A stretch of 64,000 nucleotides of DNA from an uncultured Steroidobacter sp. (GTDB lineage Bacteria > Pseudomonadota > Gammaproteobacteria > Steroidobacterales > Steroidobacteraceae): positions 1 to 64,000 of the forward strand of contig CALMII010000055.1 of assembly GCA_937864115.1 (NCBI GenBank). Reading direction: 5' to 3'. This document shows positions 51,435-59,936 of the stretch, piece by piece. Below the pieces are notes generated by a model, which made no database searches, was not told the DNA's origin, and worked only from the letters and a program-made list of their open reading frames with translations. Made by a program: the position numbers and the translations under genes. The first letter of the stretch is position 1. Every line of letters starts with the position of its first letter.

Positions 51435-53423
51435 ATGCGCATTCGCACGGCGATGTTGTTGACGGCCCTGATTCCCTTCGCTGCCGCCTGGTCGCAGGAC
51501 GGTCCTGCGCCGGTACCGCCCTCGCCGGCAACGGATACCGCGGCAACCCAGGCAGCGCCCGCCACGACACGCGCGCTGACCCGCGAAGACGCGGAAGCGT
51601 GGCTCGATGGCTTCCTTCCCTATGCGCTGAAGACCGCCGACATCGCCGGCGCCGTCGTCGTCATCGTGAAGGACGGCCAGGTGCTGCTGCAGAAGGGCTA
51701 CGGCTACGCGGACGTCGAAGCGCGCAAGCCCGTCGATCCCGAGAACACGCTGTTCCGTCCGGGCTCGGTGTCGAAGCTCTTCACCTGGACTGCCGTCATG
51801 CAGCTCGTCGAGCAGGGCAAGCTCGACCTGGATGCCGACGTCAACAACTACCTGGATTTCCAGATCCCGCCGCGCGACGGCCAGCCCGTCACGCTGCGCA
51901 ACGTCCTGACCCACACCGCCGGTCTCGAAGAGCAGGTGAAGGGCCTGATGGGCACGGAAGACGACCCCGTCGAACCGATCGGCAAACATCTGGCGCACTG
52001 GATTCCGGAGCGCATCTACGCGCCCGGCACCACGCCCGCGTATTCGAACTATGCGACGGCGCTGGCGGGCTACATCGTCGAGCGCGTCTCGGGGCAGACG
52101 TTCGACGACTACATCGATCAGCATCTGCTCGCGCCGCTGGGCATGCAGCATTCGTCGTTCCGCCAGCCGCTGCCCGACCATCTCAAGCCGCTCATGTCGA
52201 AGGGTTATGCGCGCGCGTCGCAGCCGGCGAAGCCGTTCGAAGTCATCGGCGGTCTCGCGCCGGCGGGCAGCCTGTCGGCTTCGGGCGCCGACATGGGCAA
52301 GTTCATGATCGCGCACCTGCAGAACGGCGCGTTCGGTGAGACGCGCATCCTGCAGGAAGAGACGGCGAAGCAGATGCACGGCACTGCGCTCACGATCCTG
52401 CCGCGCGTCAATCGCATGCTGCTCGGCTTCTACGAACAGAACTACAACGGTCACCGCGCGCTCGGCCATGGCGGCGATACGCAGTGGTTCCACAGCAACC
52501 TGCACCTGTTCATCGACGACAACATCGGCCTGTTCTTTTCCGTGAACAGCGCCGGCAAGGCAGGCGCGCCGGGCGACATCCGCAGCGCGCTGTTCGAGGA
52601 GTTCGCCGACCGCTACCTGCCGGGACCGACGCTCGACGGCAAGGTCGACGAAAAGACCGCGGCCGAACACGCACGCCTGATCGCGGGCGCCTACCAGAAT
52701 TCGCGCCGCATGGACTCGAGCTTCCTCAGCCTGCTGAACCTGCTGGGCACCATCAAAGTGGTACCGAACGAGGACGGCACGATCACCGTGTCGATGGCCA
52801 CGAACCTGGCCGGCGTGCCGATCAAGTGGCGCGAAGTCGAGCCGTTCGTATGGCGCGACGTGAACGGCAACAACCTGCTCTCGGCCGAGGTGAAGGATGG
52901 CCGCGTCACGCGCTTCAGCTTCGGCGAAATCTCGCCCTTCATGATCTTCGAGCGCGTGCCCGCATCGCGTTCCGCCGGTTGGCTGCTGCCAGCGCTCTGT
53001 GCCGGATTGGTGGCCCTGTTGCTCACGGCGCTCGCGTGGCCAGTTTCGGCGCTGGTGCGTCGCCACTACGGCGTGCCGTACGCGCTGACGGGCCAGGCGG
53101 CGAAGTCGCATCGCTGGATCCGCATCGCATCGACGGCCGGGGTGGTCCTCATGGTCGCGTGGGCCGTCACGATCACGACGATGATGGGCAACTTCAAATA
53201 CCTGTCGGGTTCGGTCGACGGGTGGCTGTGGGTGCTGCAGCTGCTGTCGCTGATCGCGTTCCCTGCGGCGGCAGTCATCGGCCTGCTGAACGCTGCGACG
53301 GTGCTGCGCGACCGGCGCAAGTGGTACACGAAGGTGTGGGCCGTCGTGCTGGCGCTGGCGCTGCTCGTGCTGCTCTGGGTCGCCTACACCTTCCACCTGA
53401 TCGCGCTCGACGTGAACTACTGA
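51435..53423 (+). CDS. Class-C-beta-lactamase-like serine hydrolase with C-terminal membrane segments
   Basis: 662 residues. Signal peptide MRIRTAMLLTALIPFAAAWS. Serine-hydrolase domain (residues 50-400): SxxK S111-V-S-K114 in RPGSVSKLFTWTA, YxN in TPAYSNYATAL, and a KTG-equivalent HGG in RALGHGGDTQWF. A linker domain (410-510) follows, then four membrane helices (from about 515: LLPALCAGLVALLLTALAWP on). This is the S12 family, which includes D-aminopeptidases, D-Ala-D-Ala carboxypeptidases and esterases. Predicted to face the periplasm and attack D-amino-acid peptides. First gene of the operon, 6 bp before the epimerase. Confidence 0.85.
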   Translation: MRIRTAMLLTALIPFAAAWSQDGPAPVPPSPATDTAATQAAPATTRALTREDAEAWLDGFLPYALKTADIAGAVVVIVKDGQVLLQKGYGYADVEARKPVDPENTLFRPGSVSKLFTWTAVMQLVEQGKLDLDADVNNYLDFQIPPRDGQPVTLRNVLTHTAGLEEQVKGLMGTEDDPVEPIGKHLAHWIPERIYAPGTTPAYSNYATALAGYIVERVSGQTFDDYIDQHLLAPLGMQHSSFRQPLPDHLKPLMSKGYARASQPAKPFEVIGGLAPAGSLSASGADMGKFMIAHLQNGAFGETRILQEETAKQMHGTALTILPRVNRMLLGFYEQNYNGHRALGHGGDTQWFHSNLHLFIDDNIGLFFSVNSAGKAGAPGDIRSALFEEFADRYLPGPTLDGKVDEKTAAEHARLIAGAYQNSRRMDSSFLSLLNLLGTIKVVPNEDGTITVSMATNLAGVPIKWREVEPFVWRDVNGNNLLSAEVKDGRVTRFSFGEISPFMIFERVPASRSAGWLLPALCAGLVALLLTALAWPVSALVRRHYGVPYALTGQAAKSHRWIRIASTAGVVLMVAWAVTITTMMGNFKYLSGSVDGWLWVLQLLSLIAFPAAAVIGLLNAATVLRDRRKWYTKVWAVVLALALLVLLWVAYTFHLIALDVNY

Positions 53424-53429
53424 GCTGAT

Positions 53430-54434
53430 ATGGACGCGCCTCTGCAGATGCAGGTCGAGGTGGAGCAGCTGCGTCTCAAGGCGCCGTTCCGCATCTCCGG
53501 ATACACCTTCACCGACGTGCCGGTCGCGGTCGTCACGTTGCACGGCGGCGGCGCGACCGGCCGCGGCGAAGCGTCCGGCGTGTACTACCTCAAGGACACG
53601 CCGGAGCAGATCGCGCGCACGCTCGAATCGCATCGCGCAGCGATCGAACGCGGCATCAGCCGCGAGGCCTTGCGCGAACTGCTGCCTGTCGGCGGCGCGC
53701 GCAACGCGGTCGACTGCGCGCTGTGGGACCTGGAAGCGAAACAGACGGGTCGTCCCGTGTGGCAGCTGGCGGGACTCGATCACGCCGTGCCGCGCGTCAC
53801 GACATTCACGCTCAGCGCCGACGAGCCTGCCGCCGTCATGCGCGCCGCGCAGAACCTGCCGCAGGCGCGCGCACTCAAGCTCAAGCTCAACGGCGATCTG
53901 CCCGCCGACATCGAACGCGTCCGCGCCGTGCGCGAAGCGCGGCGCGATGTGTGGATGGGTGTCGACGCCAACCAGGGCTATACGATCGAAACACTCGGCG
54001 TGCTGCTGCCGCGCCTGGTCGATGCCGGCGTGAAGCTGCTCGAACAGCCCTTGCCGCGCGGCAGCGAAGCCGAACTCGAAGGATTCCAGAGTCCCATTCC
54101 CATCGCCGCCGACGAAAGCGTGCAGGGCCTGGCGGATGTCGCCGGCCTGGTCGGCCGCTTCGATGTCGTGAACATCAAGCTCGACAAGTGCGGCGGCCTC
54201 ACCGAGGCGCTGCTGATCGCCAACGAGGCGCGCCGGCTCGACCTGCAGGTGATGGTCGGCAACATGGTGGGCACGAGCCTGGCGATGGCGCCGGCCTTCG
54301 TCGTGGCGCAGCTGTGCGACTACGTCGATCTCGATGGTCCGTACTTCCTCGAACAGGACTACCGGCCGAGCGTGCGCTACGACGGCGGCAGCATCCACTG
54401 TCCCGACACGGTCTGGGGCGGCGGGCGGGCCTAG
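53430..54434 (+). CDS. dgcA: Enolase-superfamily dipeptide epimerase / N-acetyl-D-Glu racemase-like (DgcA-like)
   Basis: 334 residues. Complete muconate-lactonising/enolase catalytic set: KxK base in RALKLKLNGD near residue 151, metal ligands Asp in GVDANQGY, Glu in LLEQPLPRG and Asp in IAADESVQG, and second base Lys in VNIKLDKCGG. The C-terminal DLDGP keeps a DxD motif, which in L-Ala-D/L-Glu epimerases contacts the substrate amino group. Two roles fit: epimerising L-Ala-D-Glu from murein, or racemising N-acetyl-D-Glu as DgcA does with DgcN. The DUF1611 protein at 57886 favours the second; the DxD motif favours the first. Gene symbol is therefore tentative. Confidence 0.8.
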   Translation: MDAPLQMQVEVEQLRLKAPFRISGYTFTDVPVAVVTLHGGGATGRGEASGVYYLKDTPEQIARTLESHRAAIERGISREALRELLPVGGARNAVDCALWDLEAKQTGRPVWQLAGLDHAVPRVTTFTLSADEPAAVMRAAQNLPQARALKLKLNGDLPADIERVRAVREARRDVWMGVDANQGYTIETLGVLLPRLVDAGVKLLEQPLPRGSEAELEGFQSPIPIAADESVQGLADVAGLVGRFDVVNIKLDKCGGLTEALLIANEARRLDLQVMVGNMVGTSLAMAPAFVVAQLCDYVDLDGPYFLEQDYRPSVRYDGGSIHCPDTVWGGGRA

Positions 54435-54462
54435 TTCGCGAACGTTCAGCGAGGCAACGCGG

Positions 54463-55611
54463 ATGAAGCAACGCAACCGACTTTCGCGCCGCCATCTGCT
54501 GCAGGCCGGCGCGGCTGCCGCACTGTGCACCGGCGTCCCGATGATCAACCTCGGCATGCACCGCGCCTTTGCCGATTCGGACCGCCGCTACTCGACGCGC
54601 GCCATCGACCTCGTCGGCCGCTCGCTGGTCATCGACATGCTGGCGCCGCTCAAGATCGACTTTCGTCCCGAGGCCTACGCCGGCCGCATCAGCGAAGCCG
54701 ATGAAGCCGCGTTCCGCGCCAGCGGCATCACCGGATTCCACAATGCCATCGGCACCGGCGGTCCGAACGTCGTCGAAGAAACGCTCGAGTTCATCGCCGG
54801 CTGGCAGGGGTTTGCCGCGCGCAACTCGCATCTGTTCACGCTGGTGGGCACCGCCGCCGATCTGGATCGCGCCAAGACGGAGCGCAAGATCGCCGTGATC
54901 ACGGGCGTGCAGAACGCCGAACACTTCGTCCGGCCCGACGACGTCAAACGGTTCTACGCGCTCGGCCAGCGCTGCGCGCAGCTCACCTACAACAGCCAGA
55001 ACCTGCTCGGCAGCGGCAGCACCGAGCGCGTCGACGGCGGCGTCAGCGACTTCGGCGTCGAGATCATCAAGGCCATGAACGACGCCGGCATGCTGGTCGA
55101 CGTCTCGCACTGCGGCGACCGCACCACGCTCGATGCGATCGAGCTGTCGCCCGTACCGATCGCGATCACGCACTCGAACTGCCGGGCGCTCAACGATCAT
55201 CCGCGGCTGAAGACAGACGAAGCCATCCGCAAGCTCGCTGCGAAGGGCGGCGTGATGGGCATCACGGGCGTGCGCATGTTCGTGCGTGATCGCGAGCCCA
55301 CCACCGTCGAGCACATGGTCGATCACATCGACCACGTCGTGAAGCTGGTCGGCATCGAACACGTCGGCGTCGGCACCGATTCGGATCTCGCCGGCTACGA
55401 CGACATGCCGGCCGACCAGTACAAGATGCTGCGCGAGAGCTACAAGGCGAGCTACGGCTTCCGCGACAAGATCGACACCGATGGCTTCGATCATCCGCAG
55501 AAAGTTTTCGATCTGACCGAGGCGCTGATCCGGCGCGGCTACTCGGACGCCAACATTACGGCGGTACTTGGCGGCAACTTTCGCCGCCTGCTGGGTGCAA
55601 CGTGGAAATGA
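54463..55611 (+). CDS. Tat-exported M19 membrane dipeptidase, atypical metal site
   Basis: 382 residues from ATG 54463. Tat signal: SRRHLLQAGAAAALCTGVP. The M19 (renal dipeptidase) fold is shown by QLTYNSQNLLGSGSTERVDG, FGVEIIKAMNDAGMLVDVSH, AITHSNCRALNDHPRLKTDE and VGVGTDSDLAGYD. The His of DVSH and THSN and the Asp of GTDSD are kept. The N-terminal HxD metal ligands are replaced (VIDMLAPLKID instead of VIDGHND), and the bridging Glu region reads GVQNAEHF. The family cleaves L,D- and L,L-dipeptides. This variant may use one metal or another substrate. It sits 28 bp after the epimerase. Confidence 0.82.
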   Translation: MKQRNRLSRRHLLQAGAAAALCTGVPMINLGMHRAFADSDRRYSTRAIDLVGRSLVIDMLAPLKIDFRPEAYAGRISEADEAAFRASGITGFHNAIGTGGPNVVEETLEFIAGWQGFAARNSHLFTLVGTAADLDRAKTERKIAVITGVQNAEHFVRPDDVKRFYALGQRCAQLTYNSQNLLGSGSTERVDGGVSDFGVEIIKAMNDAGMLVDVSHCGDRTTLDAIELSPVPIAITHSNCRALNDHPRLKTDEAIRKLAAKGGVMGITGVRMFVRDREPTTVEHMVDHIDHVVKLVGIEHVGVGTDSDLAGYDDMPADQYKMLRESYKASYGFRDKIDTDGFDHPQKVFDLTEALIRRGYSDANITAVLGGNFRRLLGATWK

Positions 55612-55663
55612 CAGCCCGCAACGTCGCGGCAGGCCTGACTTACAACTATTCGGGGAGAGGGCT

Positions 55664-57886
55664 ATGACTACTTTCAGGAAAGTTTCGCGTGGAATTGCGA
55701 TCGGCGGTTCGGGTGCGCTGGCAGTGCTGGCCGGCACGACCGATGTGTACGCTGCGGAGACGATTGCAGAGATCATCGTGACGGCGCAGAAGCGCAGCGA
55801 GGCGCTAATCGACGTTCCGCAGTCGGTCACTGCGATCGACGGAAGCGTGCTCGAGCGCCAACAGGCGTCGAGCTTCCAGGACTATCTGAAGCTCGTCCCG
55901 GGATTGCAGCTCACGCAGGACACGCCCGGAGTCGGGCGTCTCGTCATGCGCGGCGTCAACACGGGCGGCGTCGCTTCCACCGTCGGCGTGTACGTCGATG
56001 AAACGCCATTCGGTTCCAGCAGCGGTCTGGTCAACGGCGCGATCCTGGCGGCAGACTTCGATACCTTCGACATGCAGCGCGTCGAAGTGCTGCGCGGCCC
56101 GCAGGGCACGCTCTACGGCGCCAGTTCGCTCGGCGGCGTGCTGAAGTTCGTCACGAATCCGCCGCAGACGGAAAGAGTCGAAGCGCGCGTGCGCGTAGGC
56201 GCCGAGACTGTCGAGGACGGCGACGTCGGCTATTCCGGCGTTGGCATGGTGAACGTGCCGCTCTCTGAATCCTTCGCCGTGCGTGCGGTGGGCTACTACC
56301 GCGAACTGGGCGGATTCATCGACTCGATCGGCACCGCGGGTTCCGACATCGCCGACGACATCAACGAATCGGAGAGCTACGGCGGCCGCGTGTCGGCGCT
56401 GTATTCCCCGAGCGATGCCTTCTCCCTGCGCCTGACCGCGATCATGCAGAACATTCGCACGCAGGCGTCCAGTACGGCCGAAAGCAATGCGAACACGCTC
56501 GATACGCTGTACGGCAGACTGTCGCAGTCGCAGTTCGTTCCGGAACATACGAACGTCGACTACCGTCTCTACAACGCCACACTGGACTTCGATCTCGGCT
56601 TCGCGACGCTCACGTCCTCGACGAGCTACAACGAGTTCGATTCGCCCTTCCGCTCCGATCTGACGACGCAGTACAGCCCTCTGGTCGCCGCCATCACAGA
56701 ACTCGATAACGAGTTGCTGCAGGACCAGACGACGGCCTACGACAAGGTCACTCAGGAATTCCGTCTGGCGTCGCCTGACAGCGATGCGTTCGAGTGGCTG
56801 GTCGGCGCCTACTACACCCGAGAGAAGGGGGACATCCTTCAGTTCATCGAGGCAGTGATTCCGGGAACGGTCGATCCGATCCCGGGGCAACCGCTGCTCG
56901 GTGATATTTCCCTGCACTCCGAGTACAAGGAAATCGCGGGTTTCGTGAGCGGCACCATTCACTTCGGCGACCGGTTCGATCTGACGCTGGGCGGGCGCTA
57001 CAGCGAGAACGATCAGGAAGCGAAGCAGGACGGAGCTGGTCTGTTCGTCGGTCCCACTCCGGTGTCCTACCCGACAGCGAAGTCGTCCGAGGACGTATTC
57101 ACGTACTCGGTGGCCCCGAAACTCAAGTTCGGCGAGCACGCCTCGTTGTATGCGCGCGTGGCAAGCAGCTTCCGCCCGGGCGGACCGAACGTACTGCCGC
57201 CGAACGCACCGCCGACCGTGCCGCTCACCTATGACTCGGACTCGCTGACCAGTTACGAAGTCGGCTTCAAGATCGAGTCCGCCGATCGCGTACTGGGCCT
57301 CGACATCTCGGCCTTCCATATCGACTGGGAGGACATCCAGCTGTTTGCGCGCGTGAACAACTTTGGCGTGAACATCAACGGCGGTGACGCGACCAGCGAC
57401 GGCCTGGAGTTTACGGCGAGGGCCCTGCTGGGCGACGGATTCAACGTCTCTCTGAACGGCGCCTACACCGATGCCCAGCTCGAAGACGATACGCCGGCGC
57501 TCTCGGGCGGCCTGAAAGGTGATGCGCTGCCGTACACGCCGGAATGGAGTCTCGGTCTGAACGCCGACTACGAGTGGTCGGTCGGCTCGCAGGCGACGGC
57601 GTACGTCGGCGGCGCACTGCGGTACCTGTCCGATCAGACGGCCACCTACGATCTCGCTTATCGCAACGCCAACGGCCGCCAGCGCGAAATTTCCTCGTAC
57701 GAAGTCCTCGATCTGCAGGCAGGTATCGATTTCGGGAACTACTCGATCGAGCTGTACGCCAAGAACGTTACTGACAGCGACGGACGGACCTCGGTCGGCG
57801 GGCTCGGCGCCTATCCGAACGGCGCCATCGGAACCGGCGTGATCCGTCCGCGCACGATCGGTCTGACCTTCGGCGTGGACTTCTAG
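55664..57886 (+). CDS. TonB-dependent outer-membrane receptor
   Basis: 740 residues from ATG 55664. Signal peptide with GALAVLAGTTDVYA, then a TonB-box-like AEIIVTAQKRSEALIDVPQS, plug domain (QQASSFQDYLKLVPGLQLTQ, VEVLRGPQGTLYGASSLGG), and 22-strand barrel ending in a typical aromatic C-terminus (GLTFGVDF). It is of the type common in Caulobacterales, Sphingomonadales and Steroidobacterales for carbohydrate or peptide-like substrates. Position between dipeptidase and DgcN-like genes suggests it imports the peptide or murein fragment that the other proteins process. Confidence 0.9.
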   Translation: MTTFRKVSRGIAIGGSGALAVLAGTTDVYAAETIAEIIVTAQKRSEALIDVPQSVTAIDGSVLERQQASSFQDYLKLVPGLQLTQDTPGVGRLVMRGVNTGGVASTVGVYVDETPFGSSSGLVNGAILAADFDTFDMQRVEVLRGPQGTLYGASSLGGVLKFVTNPPQTERVEARVRVGAETVEDGDVGYSGVGMVNVPLSESFAVRAVGYYRELGGFIDSIGTAGSDIADDINESESYGGRVSALYSPSDAFSLRLTAIMQNIRTQASSTAESNANTLDTLYGRLSQSQFVPEHTNVDYRLYNATLDFDLGFATLTSSTSYNEFDSPFRSDLTTQYSPLVAAITELDNELLQDQTTAYDKVTQEFRLASPDSDAFEWLVGAYYTREKGDILQFIEAVIPGTVDPIPGQPLLGDISLHSEYKEIAGFVSGTIHFGDRFDLTLGGRYSENDQEAKQDGAGLFVGPTPVSYPTAKSSEDVFTYSVAPKLKFGEHASLYARVASSFRPGGPNVLPPNAPPTVPLTYDSDSLTSYEVGFKIESADRVLGLDISAFHIDWEDIQLFARVNNFGVNINGGDATSDGLEFTARALLGDGFNVSLNGAYTDAQLEDDTPALSGGLKGDALPYTPEWSLGLNADYEWSVGSQATAYVGGALRYLSDQTATYDLAYRNANGRQREISSYEVLDLQAGIDFGNYSIELYAKNVTDSDGRTSVGGLGAYPNGAIGTGVIRPRTIGLTFGVDF

Positions 57887-58950
57887 TGAACGTATCGCAG
57901 GCTCGAATCCCGATGCCGACGGAGCCAGTAGTGCTGGAGCTGCCGCAGCCCTACCTGCTGTTCCTGGGCGACACCACGGAGGCGGGCTTTGCCAAGACCG
58001 CCTTCGGCCTGCGCGACTGGGCACGCGACAAATGCGTCGGCGAACTGTCGTGTTCGCCGGACGCGATCAGCGTGGGTTTGCCGCGCCTGACGCCAGCGGA
58101 AGCGAAGGCGCGGGGCGCGCGTTCGATGGTGATCGGTGTGGCCAATCAGGGCGGACGCATCCTCGACAGCTGGATACCTTCGCTGCTCGCGGCGCTCGAA
58201 GCGGGGCTCGATCTGATCGGCGGCATGCATTCGAAACTGGCGAACCTGCCAGTGCTCGTCGCTGCCGCCGAGCGGCATAACCGCCGCCTGATCGACGTGC
58301 GCACACCGCCCGCCAACATTCCGATCGCCACCGGCCGCAAGCGCAGCGGCAAGCGTCTGCTCACCGTCGGCACCGACTGTGCGCTGGGCAAGAAATACAC
58401 CGCGCTTGCCATCGCGCGTGCGTTCGAGCGGCGCGCCGTGGCCACGGACTTCCGCGCCAGCGGCCAGACCGGGATCATGATCGCCGGCTCCGGCGTGCCG
58501 ATGGATGCCGTCGTCTCCGACTTCGAAGCGGGTGCTGCAGAGATGCTGTCGCCCGAAGCGGCGCCCGATCACTGGGACGTGATCGAAGGGCAGGGTTCGG
58601 TGTTTCATCCGGCGTACGCCGCCGTTTCGCTCGGCCTGCTGCACGGCAGCCAGCCGGACGTGATCGTCGTGTGTCATCAGCCGGGACGCACTCACATGCT
58701 CGGTCACGCGCACTACGCGGTGCCGTCCGTCGAGGACACCATCGCGCTCAATCTCACGCTGGGCCGCCGCACGAATCCGGCGATCCGCTGCGGCGGCGTC
58801 TGTCTCAACACCGCGCATCTGTCGGAAGCCGAAGCGCGCCAGTTGATGATTGCCGAGAGCGTACGGTTGGGATTGCCGGTGGCCGATCCGATCCGCGGCG
58901 GCGCCGAGTTCGAAGCACTCGTCGACAACTGTCTGCGGGAGACGCACTGA
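57886..58950 (+). CDS. dgcN: DUF1611 protein, DgcN-like D-glutamate N-acetyltransferase candidate
   Basis: 354 residues from GTG 57886, which overlaps the TonB receptor stop by one base (ATG 57912 is an alternative). N-terminal domain QPYLLFLGDTTEAGFAKTAF; the C-terminal P-loop-like domain has VGTDCALGKKYTALAIARAF (GxxxxxGK at 162-169), DFRASGQTGIMIAGSGVPMD, and GQGSVFHPAYAAVSLGLLHG, then VVCHQPGR. These are signatures of DUF1611. DgcN, the D-glutamate N-acetyltransferase that works with DgcA, belongs to this family; so do proteins of unknown role. The epimerase of the same operon supports the DgcN reading. Next gene starts 1 bp inside its stop. Confidence 0.78.
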   Translation: MNVSQARIPMPTEPVVLELPQPYLLFLGDTTEAGFAKTAFGLRDWARDKCVGELSCSPDAISVGLPRLTPAEAKARGARSMVIGVANQGGRILDSWIPSLLAALEAGLDLIGGMHSKLANLPVLVAAAERHNRRLIDVRTPPANIPIATGRKRSGKRLLTVGTDCALGKKYTALAIARAFERRAVATDFRASGQTGIMIAGSGVPMDAVVSDFEAGAAEMLSPEAAPDHWDVIEGQGSVFHPAYAAVSLGLLHGSQPDVIVVCHQPGRTHMLGHAHYAVPSVEDTIALNLTLGRRTNPAIRCGGVCLNTAHLSEAEARQLMIAESVRLGLPVADPIRGGAEFEALVDNCLRETH

Positions 58951-59936
58951 TGCGGACGAAGTTGCTGGCGGGACTGACCATGATGGTCCTGCTGGCAACC
59001 CGCGCGCTGGCCGGCGCACCGACCGCGCCGATCGAAGCCGAGATTCAGCGCCTCGCCGTCATCGGCGGCGGCACCGTGGGCGTCGCGGCGTGGCGGATCG
59101 ACGGGCAGGGCCCGCGCGTGCTGGTGAATGCCGGCGAACGCTTTCCGATGGCGAGTACGTTCAAGATCGCCGTGGCCGGCGCGCTGCTGGCGCAGGTCGA
59201 TGCCGGACGACTCGATCTGCAGCAGATGATCGCCGTCGATCCGGCGCTGTACGTGCCGTCGGAAGTCATCGCCGACCGCTTCATCCATCCCGGCGTCAGC
59301 CTCTCGCTGCACAATCTGCTCGAACTGATGCTGACCCAGAGCGACAACACCGCCACCGACGTGCTGACGAAACTCGCCGGCGGTCCGCAGGCCGTCACGG
59401 CGTGGGTGCACAGGCAGCAGGTCGAAGATCTGCGCGTCGATCGCGATACCGCAGCGCTGCTGCGTGATTTCTTCGTGCTGCCCGCCGGTCCGATCGAGAA
59501 GGCGTTCGCGCAGGCCGTGCAGCAGAATCCCGCGCTGGAAAAGCAGGGCGGATTGCCGAATCCCGCCTTCGACGACGACGTTCGCGATACCTCGACGCCG
59601 GACGCGATGACGCAGCTCCTGACACGCATCTTCCGCGGCGAAGCGCTGAGTGCCGGATCGACACGCACGCTGGTCGCCATCATGGAACGCTGTCGCACTG
59701 GCGATGCGCGGCTGCGCGGCAGACTGCCGCCCGGCATCGTCGTGGCCGACAAGACCGGCACCATCGGCGGCTCGATCAACGACGTCGGCGTCATCACGCT
59801 GCCTGACGGACGCGGCCAGATCGCGATCACGGTCTTCATCAAGAAGAGTGCGCTGCCGTTCGCGCAGCGCGAGCGCGCCATCGCTGAGATCGCGCGCGTC
59901 GTGTACGACTACTTTCTGTTCGCTCACGCCGGATGA
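58950..59936 (+). CDS. Class-A-beta-lactamase-like serine hydrolase lacking catalytic Glu166
   Basis: 328 residues. Signal peptide MRTKLLAGLTMMVLLATRAL. Class A fold: S69-T-F-K72 (SxxK), S131-D-N133, K268-T-G270. Where class A enzymes have RxExxLN, this protein reads R165-D-T-A-A-L-L171: the deacylating Glu is Thr167 and the Asn is Leu171. The omega loop is longer by about 33 residues (41 residues between L171 and DTSTP). A normal class A lactamase would be inactive in deacylation, so this is more likely a peptidase or amidase acting on D-amino-acid peptides, or a binding protein. D166 could substitute. Overlaps both neighbours by a few bases. Confidence 0.82.
   Translation: MRTKLLAGLTMMVLLATRALAGAPTAPIEAEIQRLAVIGGGTVGVAAWRIDGQGPRVLVNAGERFPMASTFKIAVAGALLAQVDAGRLDLQQMIAVDPALYVPSEVIADRFIHPGVSLSLHNLLELMLTQSDNTATDVLTKLAGGPQAVTAWVHRQQVEDLRVDRDTAALLRDFFVLPAGPIEKAFAQAVQQNPALEKQGGLPNPAFDDDVRDTSTPDAMTQLLTRIFRGEALSAGSTRTLVAIMERCRTGDARLRGRLPPGIVVADKTGTIGGSINDVGVITLPDGRGQIAITVFIKKSALPFAQRERAIAEIARVVYDYFLFAHAG

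Noticed and set aside
51345..54557. 1070-codon minus-strand open frame
   Set aside because: Antisense to the serine hydrolase and epimerase, which carry full catalytic motifs. Composition is that of a GC-rich shadow frame.
58950..59936. Annotation as an antibiotic-resistance beta-lactamase
   Set aside because: The catalytic Glu166 and Asn170 equivalents are missing and the omega loop is altered, so a resistance role is not supported.
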